A stretch of 64,000 bases of DNA from Ischnura elegans (Eukaryota > Arthropoda > Insecta > Odonata > Coenagrionidae): NCBI RefSeq assembly GCF_921293095.1, contig NC_060257.1, forward strand, positions 60,052,968-60,116,967. Reading direction: 5' to 3'. The translations under genes and the position numbers were made by a program. Below are positions 1 through 10,722 of the stretch, in pieces. Numbering within the stretch: the stretch's first letter is position 1; every line of letters starts with the position of its first letter. Below the pieces are notes generated by a model, which did no database searches, was not told the DNA's origin, and saw only the letters and a list, made by a program, of their open reading frames with translations.

Positions 1-671
1 CTTTGATTCCGCATCAAGAGATTCTCTTGAGGGACGGCATCTAACTGCAGAACACTCGCGTAAGGCCTAAATACCTTTATGTACTTACCACATACATGGG
101 AGGGTGACATTTATATCCTGCCTCGTAAATTTTCAGAGATACGCTCTTAGCAATTTGGGACAACCGGAATATACAGCCACAACGATGCTAGACTGAGTAA
201 AGATATTTCTCAGAATGTTCTACTCGAACCAAATACCCAGCATAGTGGTCTAAAAACTAGATCAATGGCGTTAGGAAGGAGGTGAGTGTTGAAAGTCGTT
301 TACCTTCAATAGATGAGACATTTAAAAAAATAATAATTGCCTTCATTTTTATATATAACTTGGTCCTTCTAAGTCACAAGGCTTGTCAAAATTTTCCTAT
401 GGATCGATGGCTACGTTCTAACAGCACGGATCTCAAATTCGGCCGGTTTGAGACAAGTATCTTAAAATAAGTGTAATAATATTAAAAAATAAAATACAAT
501 CATAGAAAAACTCTTTGTTTGCAAATGAATGTATCTTTTTTAGTTTTATGAACTTCTTGTTTTAAATTTCAGTGTGCAAGTAAAAGAAATTAACCGGTTT
601 TTTGTTCTCCTGAAAAGTTGCTTTTTTTGAGATACGTGTTGTTAGAACTTAGCCATCGATATTTAACCTTA

Positions 672-1122
672 ACATTTATATTACATTTAAAAGTTTAATT
701 TTATACATAAATCAATGAAACTAAAATAATCCTAAAATTTCAAAGGAATATTAAAATCAAAATAGGATAATTAAATATAACTTATAAATGCCATGTCAAT
801 TAAATACGTTACTTGTCAGGTTATGATCACGTAATAACTTTAAATGACCTGATACGTTTAAAATATACCGGGACTAGCCGCGGTGACAGCTTTTACAGGA
901 GTCACCCGCAATGCACAATCGTGCGTAAGATTCACAGAGAAAAAATCATCCCGGTCAAGGCGGATGATTTTTTCTCTATGAATCTTCGCACGACCTGATA
1001 CGTATTTATAAGTAACATTAAATTCTCCTATTTTGATTTCAAAATTCCTTAAAATGTTTATTATCATATTATAATTATTAAATTAATTTATGAAATTAAA
1101 ATTTTAAATGTAATATAAATGT
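672..1122. repeat. Large AT-rich foldback (MITE-like)
   Basis: Outer arms begin ACATTTATATTACATTT and return as the complement ending at 1122; a middle pair shares CAAAATAGGA. The centre is a GC-richer hairpin at 919-993 (GATTCACAGAGAAAAAATC against its complement). No coding frame. Target duplication not identified. Confidence 0.65.
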
Positions 1123-2555
1123 CATGCTCGCAATACGCCACTGCTTTAAGAACTGTTAAATATGACTTGTTCCCTGACCTATTTCATTATATATCGCGTT
1201 TTTCATCGAAATAAATGATCTAAAATGATGAGACTGTCAAGAAAGTTCTGCTTAGCAGGTGCCCTCTTGATAGAGATGGCGACTTCGTTTTTGAATCAGG
1301 AAAACTGAATGCATAGCAACGCAACTGCTTCTCTGAAGCAATTCTTGACGTAGCACCATTTATCAATACTCGGACCAGTTTTATCCAAGAATCCATCGTC
1401 AAAAGGAAATTGCTCCTTAACGTTACCAATGTCCCAATAAATCATAAATAACCGAAAAATGGCTACATCCTTTAACCTTTTATCATTTTCAAAGTTACAA
1501 TATTTCTTTCACTTCTAGGGAGGTTTGGTCGGAAGCCAAGAAAGGTCTGTATCAGTACCGGGAATGCTAAAAACTTAATGGGTGAAGAGGTAAGGTTCCT
1601 GTTCCCATAACAACACGATATCGGCCGTAATCGTAAATAAATACTGTTCAAGCAGCAGTACGGATATACAGGTTGTTTCAGAAGGAACCTTCAATATTTA
1701 AAGGGGCTTTAGGGGAGATATTTTTCAGCATATTTTTGTCAATAAAAATAGGGTAACAATTCCTTAGTTACTGAGCTATGGCAACGAAAACTTTTTTACA
1801 TGCACTCTGCAGTTACCATGCAAACGATTTTTCTAATGTACCAAGCCTTTTCAACATTTTATTAAATGCTTTGCATTTTGAAGGCCATTAAATAATTAGG
1901 GTTGGACGAAATTTTCGTTTATAATTGTCTAAAACAATTCACCTTTGAGCTTAATTAAAACGATGGCTTTGAGCGAATATCAACAATACCATTGCGCACC
2001 GAATTTTAAATTAATTGTTTTGAACAGTTATATTAATCGCACATCGACACGGATCGGAGTCAAGTTCTGATACTACGGCAACGCGAGTTAAACAGCGTGC
2101 TAGTTCGCCAGAAATTTACTCCTGAGGTGCTGTGAAAATATACAGGTTACATGTACTGATATTTATTTGCACGCATCCTAAAGCTGTGAATTTCAATAAG
2201 TCAGCTATATATTTCGTTTGCATATTCCTGAAAATGCTTGATTTTTCGTAAAATAATTAGGTTTGGACGAAATTGTGCGATTATAATTGTCCGAAATAAT
2301 TAATTTCAAAATGGGAAAGATTGCACAATCGTATTTTTAATGCTCGTTCAAAGATTTCGTTTAATTAGCTCAGAGGTTAAAAAATATCACACATTTATAA
2401 TGATCATTTTTTCCGACCATAAGAGTTATTCTTCAAGCGACAGGTTTTCTAACACCAAAAGAGTGTTCCCTCGCCCCATCATTTTCTAAGTGCTACGGTC
2501 ATTTCCACCGTCACTTTTTCCATGGCTTTCCACGTCACTTTCTGTATTTACATCT

Positions 2556-3700
2556 GTAATAGGGTAGTTTCCTTCATCAAAGAAAACGAAAGGCATTGAT
2601 TGCGATTCGTTACCCACCATTAGTGTATTCATAATATACAAATTATTTGGTTTTAGAAATACCGGTTTAGACGAATGGCAAGGGTCAATTTTATCCTCAT
2701 TTGAAAAAGGCCAGATTGGCGGCCATGCGATGCCACTCCACGTGACGTCACAGGGACCAAGTTTCTATACGAGTAGATAGGAGTTTTACATCGTCTGAGG
2801 TTACCAATGCATCCATGAGGCACAGAGCTCAGGGAAACATGTCTTAATAATCACCTATTAAAACTGGCTAAGGTCGGAAAGTTATTTAAGCCATGCGCTA
2901 CCAGCTAGCATGGTACTCTGCTACCTGCTAGTATCTTGCGTCGTATCAGCGCTCAGGGCCTCGCCCCAAGGTCACCTCACTTGCGGCAGCGGGAACCAGA
3001 ACGACGTCACACGGGAGTTTTCCTGGCATTTATACTTAGCCGTAGCGTTTTCGCGCGCTTGAAAATTTTCACTTTTCATTAAATCGCGAAAAATAGATAT
3101 CGTCATTATAAAATCTAAAAGCGTGAAATACGTACTCCAGGAGTAATAATCTTTCGATTTAGGCAATAAAAAAATAATAGGAAACCCCCCTATTTAATTA
3201 AAAACCAAACGCTGATTTCTGTTGCCACTTCCGTCGCATTTTAATCTATTTCCAAAAATGCCCGCGGCGCGGAGATGAGTGCAAAGAGATCCACTTTTTT
3301 CCGATGCTTTGCCGTACAATGATTGTAATTGTAACGGATGGTATTGGGGTTTTATGCATTTCATATAACACACCGTTATGTACATAAATTTCTATTAAAA
3401 CCGCTGATTAAACCTTCCCTGTAAGATTAAACCTTAAGATTTCCCCGTGAAACAAGGATCAAGTTGCTCGTCAGAGACGCGAGTGGCGACTTTTGTAAAC
3501 CCATTTAAATGCACTGTGATTGACAACACATTTATTGGCCGACTTGAGGATCCCCTTTTGCAATATTCGTGCCTTTTTCAATCACTCTCCAAGTCCATTA
3601 TACCGTCGCTGGCACCGCCCTTAAGCCAATCAGAACACAGGGCCGCTATAAGCGATTGCAACGCCACGCTTGGCTTTTAATTGAATGACAGTTGCAATAG
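2556..3700 (+). repeat. Interspersed repeat, two-block copy A-B
   Basis: Block A (about 2556-3190) and block B (about 3205-3540) both recur at 43150-43820 and 41915-42510 in the same orientation but in the opposite order. Shared phrases include GGTAGTTTCCTTCATC and GTGACGTCACAGGGAC (A), and GATTTCTGTTG and CGAGTGGCGA (B). No protein evidence. Confidence 0.7.
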
Positions 3701-5011
3701 AGTATTTGCACCCGGGAGGAATACGATTGAAATTCAGTTGATTCGATGAAGTGTATCATAAATACCATTAATTTCGATTAACAGCATTAATTGTCGCTTA
3801 GTTTGCGTGATAATTAATATTTTACGTGCATTGTTTTCGCATCGATATTGAGCAGACGAAAACGCTCATCTAATGGCTCCTCGGTATGTGACGTCATTCT
3901 GTTTTATCTCATCAGTATGCAAGGCAAGGTGTTTATGATACTATGAACTACGTGTGCTTTGGAAAACGTTGGTGGATCTGATCTGTGTAAAGGGAAATAC
4001 GTTTAAGTGCATATCATGTAATAGGGTTTCGTGAAGGTTTCTTCAAATAATATCCCGCAGGTGAATACTTCAATGATTGGCCATGCTGATTATGTTGGAC
4101 TATACCTACATGCCAGGGCACGAAGTTTTAATGTTGCACTGGAGCTTTTCGGTTGTGTTGTTCCATTAATAATAAATATCAATATACTGGAAACCTGATC
4201 AGGAATTAGGACAAAGTGAATTAAGTAACAGTGTTTGTAACAGTAGGTAATAGGCCAAAAATTTATAAGCACGATTCGAAGGTTTGCAGAGGTAAAAGAG
4301 CCATAGCGTAGATAGCTATTGATGCATTGGCGTACCCAGAGAGGGGCAGGAGGGGGCAGCTTCCCCCCCTAGAAGCAAAAATCGCAAATTTCTTTAAGGA
4401 AAATAGTATTTTTTCAAGGAAATAATTGTAAAAACTAATAAAAAGCTGTTACAGTTTCCTTAAAATGTTGCTTTCATTCACCTTATCCATGCTTATATCT
4501 TACCTACAACTTGAACAACCATGGCTTCCCCCCCACCCCCATACGCTGTAGAGTGGCTCACTCTAAAGAACAAGGTATGCCTGAAAACACTTAAAACAAA
4601 ATGACGTCACAGCTCTGAGAACATGGCCGCCTGGTGTTACAGCGCATCAATAATTTTGCAAATTTTTATAATTAATATCTCACTTAAAAAGTACCTCACT
4701 ATTCTCAGACTCGGAATTTAGCCTAATTGAGGTTTAATTTTTTTTAAGTTCACTTCCCAAAAACGTGAAAATACTCGATTGTGGAAAATGACGGAATAAG
4801 CGATGGAAAAGGGACGGTGGGATTGACCATGTGATTCAGTTAGAAAATGATGAGTCTGATTAATTTCAAATGTGTCATAATTGAATATTATATTGTCACT
4901 AAAAGCATGAATGTGTGCAAAATTCCAAGCCGATTCGACATTCGACAAGTGGGTTAAAAATGATTAACAGGATTACTAATAAAAATATTGATTGAGCGCG
5001 AAAGATGTTTC

Positions 5012-5272
5012 CAGTGGTGCCGACTCCATGGGGCCTGAGTGGACCCAAGCCCCCTAAAAAATTCGTAATGGGAGTGAGGAAAAAATTTGTCAGGCTTGTC
5101 GATTTTCCCCGGAGTGTCCAGATATCGAGATATGAGTTATCAAGGTTCTATTGTTGTTCATATGACTCTTCTAAAATGCTTAAAAAACTTAAAACTCACT
5201 ACTTATAAAATTTCCTGGGGCAAGATCCCCTGTTCGGGCCCCCCCAATATTTTTTGTAAGTCGGCACCCCTG
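5012..5272. mobile_element. hAT-like MITE
   Basis: Ends CAGTGGTGCCGACTCC and the complement GTCGGCACCCCTG. Flanks GATGTTTC (5004-5011) and AATGTTTC (5273-5280) match at seven of eight positions. Confidence 0.75.
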
Positions 5273-6186
5273 AATGTTTCATTTAAATTGACTCTATCGA
5301 CAAAATCAAGAGCATTGCATTTCGCTTGCATTGTTACGGATCAACTTGCGATTGGCGCTATTGCTCCGTCTGCTGTTTTCTCGGAGAAGATTGTGAGTTG
5401 TATCTCAAAGGCAATATTCCATAAGTAAGTCAGGAAAGTAAAAGAACTCTTTAATTTTGAATTTATGATCTTTCCTTAATAATAAGCGATAGAAAAAGGT
5501 AAAAAAAAAGATGTCTTTATTCGGGCGAGAATAAGAAGTCCCCTCTTCCATATAACCCCTCGTTAACGTCAATGCAAACGTATTTAAAAATGGTAGATAA
5601 ACGTTTACAATACGAATGTTATGCAATTTACACTATTTGTGAAATGTCCAAAAAGATAAACAAATATACGTGAAAATTTTGTGTAAAAAATGATTTCTGT
5701 TTGTGGGAAAAAAATACGAGGATTACGGTGTAGTACCTTTCAGCGAAAAAAACCAGAGCAAATGATTGTGTGAATTCAGAAAATGATGTGTCCAGCGATT
5801 ACTCTTTTGGTCCCTGAAAACCCATCGCTTCAGCTATCATTCTGAGGGATGGAAAAAATGATCATGTGATTCATGCTTAAGCTTACCCAGCCGTTCATTA
5901 ACACCACACTTCGCTCAAAAATAAGCGGGCCCACGCCCGAAGCACGAAATAAATGGACCGTGGTCTTTCCTACTCGCCTTCGCAGATGACGAACTTTCTG
6001 TCCGGAAATAACGCTTACGCGGCTGCTTGGTTTCAAGGGCTGGCTTAATTACCCATCCACGAGCAATGTGTTCCTTTGCGCCTGACTCCAACGCATACGA
6101 AGGTTTTAGCCAAGAAAAATAACTAATTCGAATTCACTGATGAGATTTGCAGTTGGACTGCCACAGTTTTAGCCATAGAATAATAC

Positions 6187-6350
6187 TAATAATCTTTATT
6201 TTTCAAGCGAATTTAGGACAGCATTATCCTCTCGTATTAATTAACTTGATTGACAATCACAAACGTCCATGCCCTGGATGGTGATCAATCCACCCAGGCG
6301 GGATTCGAACCCGCGACCTCTAGGTTAGCAGTCGGTCAGCAGATTTTAGA
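6187..6350 (-). mobile_element. tRNA-derived SINE fragment
   Basis: The minus strand carries box B GGTTCGAATCC (complement at 6301-6311) in a T-arm context GCGGGTTCGAATCCCGC. Box A is missing or decayed. The tail to the left is AT-rich with AATAAAGATT. No acceptor stem can be folded, so this is not a tRNA gene. Confidence 0.62.
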
Positions 6351-6727
6351 GGGAGGCAACATGCTAGGATTGGATTGCTAGAGCAACAAAGAACGGATTG
6401 CTTTAAGCGTAAAAAAGAAAAAATAATCTACATTTTAAGATGCCACGTTTTACGGGTCAGACAGTAACGAAAAAATAAAAGCGATATTTTACCGAACAAA
6501 TAGACATTGCCATTTATTCTTCCCCGAAATATCAGTATCAGAGGCCTTATATAAATACTAGGAAGAAGTCAGACAGTCAAATTTCCCTCGAAGAGCACCT
6601 GTATTTCTTTTGTAACGAATTGAGATGATGACACTTATCTACAAATACAAGCCACTACTGAAACATGAGATTTAAAAAACTGACTCATCATTATAAGTCA
6701 ATAACTTCGTTTGTTATTACTTAATTC

Positions 6728-7070
6728 TCTTATCCGCCATCCTTTTCGTAACGACCTATTTCTCCTCTTTTACGTCCTTAATTACATGTCCTATGTAACT
6801 CATTCGGGTCCTCCCTTACCCTTCTTCCCTGACACCTGTCATTAGATTGTTTTCATCAGGCTATCATGCTTCATAATGTGGCCATCTCAGCTGCCTTATC
6901 TTCTCCAAGGTTTTTACAAAACTTCTCTTTCATTCCACTCTTCTTAACACTTCCTCATTACTTCCTCGGTCGAACCATTTTATCCTCATCATTCTTCGGT
7001 GGCGCCATATTTTTAATCCACTCTTCTTTGCTACTGCCAACGTCCAAGCCTCGTTCTCGTAGAGAAACAT
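6728..7070 (-). mobile_element. Second LINE family, C-terminal fragment (minus)
   Basis: The reverse complement resembles 47794-48130: the [11 protein letters not shown] and [10 protein letters not shown] region of an endonuclease/reverse-transcriptase type LINE ORF. Frames are broken. On the right it abuts a G-rich MITE. Confidence 0.6.
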
Positions 7071-7249
7071 TTGGGGGGGCGGGGGCACGTGTCCCCCCAA
7101 AAACCAATTGATTTTAGCATAAATTATTCACCTATAAAAAATATTTTATATTTCTGGGGGTTTCCGGACCCCCAGGACCTTCCCCTAGCCATGTCGCTGG
7201 TTCCAACCGCTGACCCCCCAACACATCGTCCTGGCAACGCCCCTGGAAA

Positions 7250-7790
7250 GTAATTCAGACTGAAGTCAGTTCTTCAATGCAATTCGACCTTTCCCCGGCG
7301 TTGTTCTCCGTGCAGCAGCAGCGCCGTAGAAGGAAAGTAGGTGAGCTTCGCCGTACCTCGCGGGGGAAGTGTTCAAAGTCGTTCCGCCGGAAAACGTTCT
7401 CTAAACCCATTATTAGAGCCCGTTCCTGCGGCCATTTCCCAATTAACGACCCCTCGACTTGCGAAGAACAATCCGTCTCTCTCGTGGATGGAAGCCGTTT
7501 GGAGAGTGAACTGCTTGCACTTTTTAAACTCCGTTCCTTTCGCCGTGTTTTTGAACTCCGAACGCCACGGTGGGCGCGGGTCTGCCTTTATATCGCCCCA
7601 CTGCGGACCGACCTGCCGTCTGGCGACTGAAATCCCTACCAATCTCTCAACTCTCTCTCTCTGCAGCGAAGCCCATTGTTCTGCGTCTCCGTTTCAGGTC
7701 GCACGGAATTCGAATCATTCAGGCGGGGTGCAGTTGGGTTTGCATTCCTTCCGAAAATAGTCGACTCTCGACTCTTTGAGAGACGAATGG
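7250..7790. other. GC- and CpG-rich segment without recognised gene
   Basis: Richer in C, G and CpG than its surroundings, with overlapping open frames on both strands (for example 7277-7630 and 7341-7760 plus, 7373-7642 minus) that match no family I know. A CTCTCTCTCTGCAG acceptor-like site lies near 7665. It could be a CpG island with a first exon, or another repeat. Confidence 0.3.
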
Positions 7791-7807
7791 TAGTCAAAAT
7801 CAGTCAA

Positions 7808-8235
7808 CTTCATCTACATCCACATACTACCCCGAAAGCCGCTTAAAAAGACGTAAGGCAGGGGGCGTTAAGACACCAGCCGTTTAATAAAAAAGGCAAA
7901 GGCTGAAAAAAATTACATCTAGCATTTATTAAAATGCTTTATGGTTAGGGAGAAAACCGAATTCAAATGTCTATCCGTTCGGCAAAATAACTCTCTTTAT
8001 TTAATGCTTCTGTAAGTCCTGTAAATATAGTGGGGCTCTAATATGATGTTCTCCGTGTCGCTCTTAAGATATCCATTCTCAATTGTTCAAGCCTATCTAA
8101 GCCTATCGCGCGGCCTCCGAGTCTCCAGCGGCTCCCAGCCTTTCGCTTAACATCTGAATAAAGCTTTCTTTACCCTTTGTAGTGGGTTTTTGGCGAATCG
8201 CGCAGCCATCCTTTGCATTTTACTTAGATAGCCCG
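7808..8235 (-). mobile_element. LINE 3' end, copy 1 (jockey/CR1-type ORF2 tail)
   Basis: The minus strand carries the degraded C-terminus of a non-LTR retrotransposon ORF2. It has NxIQREAAR-like and LGAAGD-like remnants, SDTENIILEPHYI and CRTDR, followed by a 3' UTR rich in CTAACACC and GGGGTAGTATG, with a tail of imperfect ATGTAG repeats. It is truncated at the 5' side and frameshifted. Confidence 0.7.
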
Positions 8236-8630
8236 AAAGCCTTTGCCAATATGAACTTACACTTTGTTTTTCCACGGATTTTTTTATTAAATCACGACCA
8301 CGATTTCCACCGTTAACGTGATCTTTTTGTGAGGAATACGTTGGTGTGCCATCTTAATCTCTACTTTTCTCAGAATCTACATCTACAGAATACCCCGCAA
8401 GCCACCTAAAAGACGTGTGGCGGGGGGTGTTAGGACAGCAGCCGTTTACAGATAAAAAAAGGAAGTGCTCTAATGAAGTTGGGACTAGCGTTTATTAAAT
8501 TCCTGGTTCGGCGGAAAAACAAATTTCCATATCTATCCGTTCGGCAAAACATCTCTCTTAATGTATCGCTTCTATCGGACCTGGAAATATAGTGTGGCTC
8601 TAATATTATGTTCTCTGTGTCGCTCTTAAA

Positions 8631-8758
8631 GATACAATGATAAATGAAGAGCAAACTTAGTGCATGTCCACAGTAATTTTATTTGGTACGACGCGTTTCA
8701 GCGACCTTACTTCGCTATCATCAGGTACAAAATGCCATATTTTCGTCAAGAAGTCATA
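8631..8758. repeat. Left inverted repeat of Penelope-like element 1
   Basis: This 128-bp segment is the reverse complement of 9754-9881 with a single mismatch noticed by eye. The first four bases overlap the target duplication. It corresponds to the Penelope terminal repeat and includes a hammerhead motif on the minus strand. Confidence 0.9.
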
Positions 8759-9719
8759 CCTTTTAAACTCGTGCCATAAAAACATTAATTTCACCATGGA
8801 GAAAGATACAGATGGAAGTTTAAGTTTTTTAGATTTACAAATATCTATATTTGGGGAAAAACATATATTTGACATCTTTAGAAAGCCGACATCTACAGAT
8901 ATGGTCATTCCATCTGATTCGTGCCATGCCTTCAGTCACAAAATGGCAGCATTCCACTCTATGATTAATAGACTCATGAATATTCCACTTTCACGGGAGT
9001 CCTTTGCCAAAGAACTAAACCACATTCATCACATTGCTTATGTTAACGGCTACGATGGGTGTCTAATTGAGAGGATATTGCAGAATTCACGCAGGAAAAA
9101 AGCCATTAAAGAAATCACAGACCTTAAGCAGACCTCAAACACAAAGAAGTGGGTGAAGCTACCATACGTAGGTAAAGAGTCATACTAACTTTCCAAGTGC
9201 TTCCCGAGAGACCGTTTTAAATTCTGCTTTTATTCCCTAGTGACGCTTAAAAAATTATTTGACAAATCATTAGATAAATTTGACCCTCTTTTAAGATCCA
9301 GCATTTATGCAATCAGCTGCGACTCATGTGATTCAACATATGTAGGACAAACTGGTCGGAATTTCAAAGTGAGGACAGCAGAGCAAAAAAGATGCTTTGA
9401 TAAGAAAGACACCAAATCCCAGCTAGCCACTCACCTTATCAACGAGAACCATTCATGCAGTTTCCAACCTAAAATACTGGCCTTCGAAGGAAAAGGACGT
9501 CGGCTCGACGCACTCGAGCAATGGGAAATCACCAGGAGGAGAAAACGCAAGGAAAATCTTTTGAATGACATTGAGTTCCTGAGTCATTCCCCGTTGTTAG
9601 CCCTCCCCCCTCTCAAACCTTCAACCGAACCCCAAATCCTTACGTATCCCAACCACCTCCCCACCCCCTTCCCCCATCCTTTACCCCCCAACCCCTCTCC
9701 CACTTCCACCGACTCATAA
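8664..9719 (+). pseudogene. Penelope-like RT C-terminus plus GIY-YIG endonuclease
   Basis: One reading frame with a single in-frame TAA at 9186-9188. The first part, up to 9188, holds a SFLDLQI segment and a FRKPTSTD segment typical of the region after the Penelope reverse transcriptase catalytic core. The second part (from about 9240) contains IYAISCDSC, STYVGQTGR, the following basic arginine-rich stretch and LEQWE. These match the GIY and YIG strands, catalytic arginine and metal-binding glutamate of the GIY-YIG nuclease, with a cysteine pair before YVG as in Penelope endonucleases. The first 95 bases lie within the terminal repeat, so the real protein start has been lost. The tail is proline and serine rich. 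The element cannot make a full reverse transcriptase. Confidence 0.82.
8686..8728 (-). ncRNA. Hammerhead ribozyme motif (type I), PLE 1 left repeat
   Basis: Exact inverted copy of the motif at 9784-9826, with the same CTGATGA and GAAA cores, stem II and GTC cleavage triplet, read on the minus strand. Confidence 0.8.
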
Positions 9720-9753
9720 CTATACCCCTCCCATTTGCATGATTGTATATATA

Positions 9754-9881
9754 TATGACTTCTTGACGAAAATATGTCATTTTGTACCTGATGATAGCGA
9801 AGTAAGGTCGCTGAAACGCGTCGTACCAAATAAAATTACTGTGGACATGCACTAAGTTTGCTCTTCATTTATCATTGTATC
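9754..9881. repeat. Right inverted repeat of Penelope-like element 1
   Basis: Reverse complement of 8631-8758. It is followed by about 40 bp of unique element sequence before the target duplication. It holds the plus-strand hammerhead motif. Confidence 0.9.
9784..9826 (+). ncRNA. Hammerhead ribozyme motif (type I), PLE 1 right repeat
   Basis: In order: stem I strand GTAC (9784-9787), core CTGATGA (9788-9794), stem II AGCG/CGCT (9796-9799 with 9809-9812), core GAAA (9813-9816), the self-complementary ACGCGT (9816-9821), cleavage-site C at 9822 after GT, and the second stem I strand GTAC (9823-9826). All conserved core bases are present. Stem III is a tiny palindrome, which suggests cleavage as a dimer, as described for ribozymes of Penelope-like elements. 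Activity is inferred. Confidence 0.83.
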
Positions 9882-10129
9882 ATAATGTTCCACAACGTCT
9901 CGCCGAGCACCGTTGAATACAGCTCTTAAAGATATCCATTCTCAATGCATTGGTTAATTATACGAACATTGTCAGTAGAGACTACTTTCTGTTCGTTAAC
10001 ATATTACTGCCATTTGGTTTTAGTGACTACTCGGAACTCAGAATAACGGTAGTTTTGAGGCCAGCACATTTCGAAACCACCAAGTTGACGTACTGGTGAA
10101 AAGAAAACAGTAATTTTTCTATACCTTAA

Positions 10130-10718
10130 CCCTTAACCGGTGACGTGCGGTCTGAGAGACCGCTGCGTTTCTAAAATTATGAATATTTTCAAAGTTAATA
10201 TTTCAAAATACCTATAATTCTCGTTAGCTTCATATTTTTGCATAACAAGGACATCCCACTCTTAAAAATGAATGTTCCTTCTATTGAATTTTGTAAATTT
10301 GAATTTCAATTCCATTAGCGGTCTGTGAGACCGTGCGTCACTAGCATAAGCATCAAGAAAGGAATAAGCTGGATAAATTTCATAGCTACTTACTACTTAG
10401 CCTTCCAACTTTAACATTTAAGGCTTTTTTTTTTAATCTGGCGACATATTGATGCATAAATAGAATAATTATAACTCAAGTGTTTTGAGCATCAGTTTTT
10501 TGAGCCTGCTTCAAATCACATTTTTTAATGACAAATTGGTTCGTATTGGGAGTGTAAAAATTTTAATATAAGTTTAAGAATATTTAAGCATTCAAACAAA
10601 AATTAAACAAAACAATAACAATGGCGTTGCAACATTTTATGAAGTTTTGATTTATTGCGGTCTCTAAGACCGCACGTCACTGGTAGTGTAACAAATATTT
10701 CACGTCACTGGTTGAGGG
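10130..10718. mobile_element. piggyBac-like MITE
   Basis: Flanked by TTAA on both sides (10126-10129 and 10719-10722). The ends are CCCTTAACCGGTGACGTG and its imperfect complement ending CACTGGTTGAGGG. The motif GCGGTCT-AGACCGC recurs near both ends and once inside. It is AT-rich with no coding frame. TTAA duplication with CCC ends is the piggyBac pattern. Confidence 0.8.
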
Positions 10719-10722
10719 TTAA

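Larger units (their letters stand above)
8635..9921 (+). mobile_element. 5'-truncated Penelope-like element with inverted terminal repeats
   Basis: A 1287-bp insertion flanked by the 13-bp direct repeat GCTCTTAAAGATA (8622-8634 and 9922-9934). It splits a LINE tail that is uninterrupted in two other copies in this window. It carries the C-terminal part of a Penelope reverse transcriptase, a GIY-YIG endonuclease domain and inverted repeats of about 128 bp. Penelope-like elements combine exactly these parts. Most of the reverse transcriptase is missing. Confidence 0.88.
8366..9948 (-). mobile_element. LINE 3' end, copy 2, split by Penelope-like element 1
   Basis: The same LINE tail as at 7808 and 39462. 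It covers 8366-8634, then resumes after the Penelope-like insertion at 9922-9948. The minus-strand frame within 8430-8630 reads SDTENIILEPHYISRSDRSD and ends near a degenerate form of the usual SFFPRT motif. The copy shows that the Penelope insertion is younger than the LINE insertion. Confidence 0.75.

Noticed and set aside
6290-6345. tRNA-like T arm (GGTTCGAATCC on the minus strand)
   Set aside because: No acceptor stem, D arm or anticodon arm can be placed; the context is a SINE.
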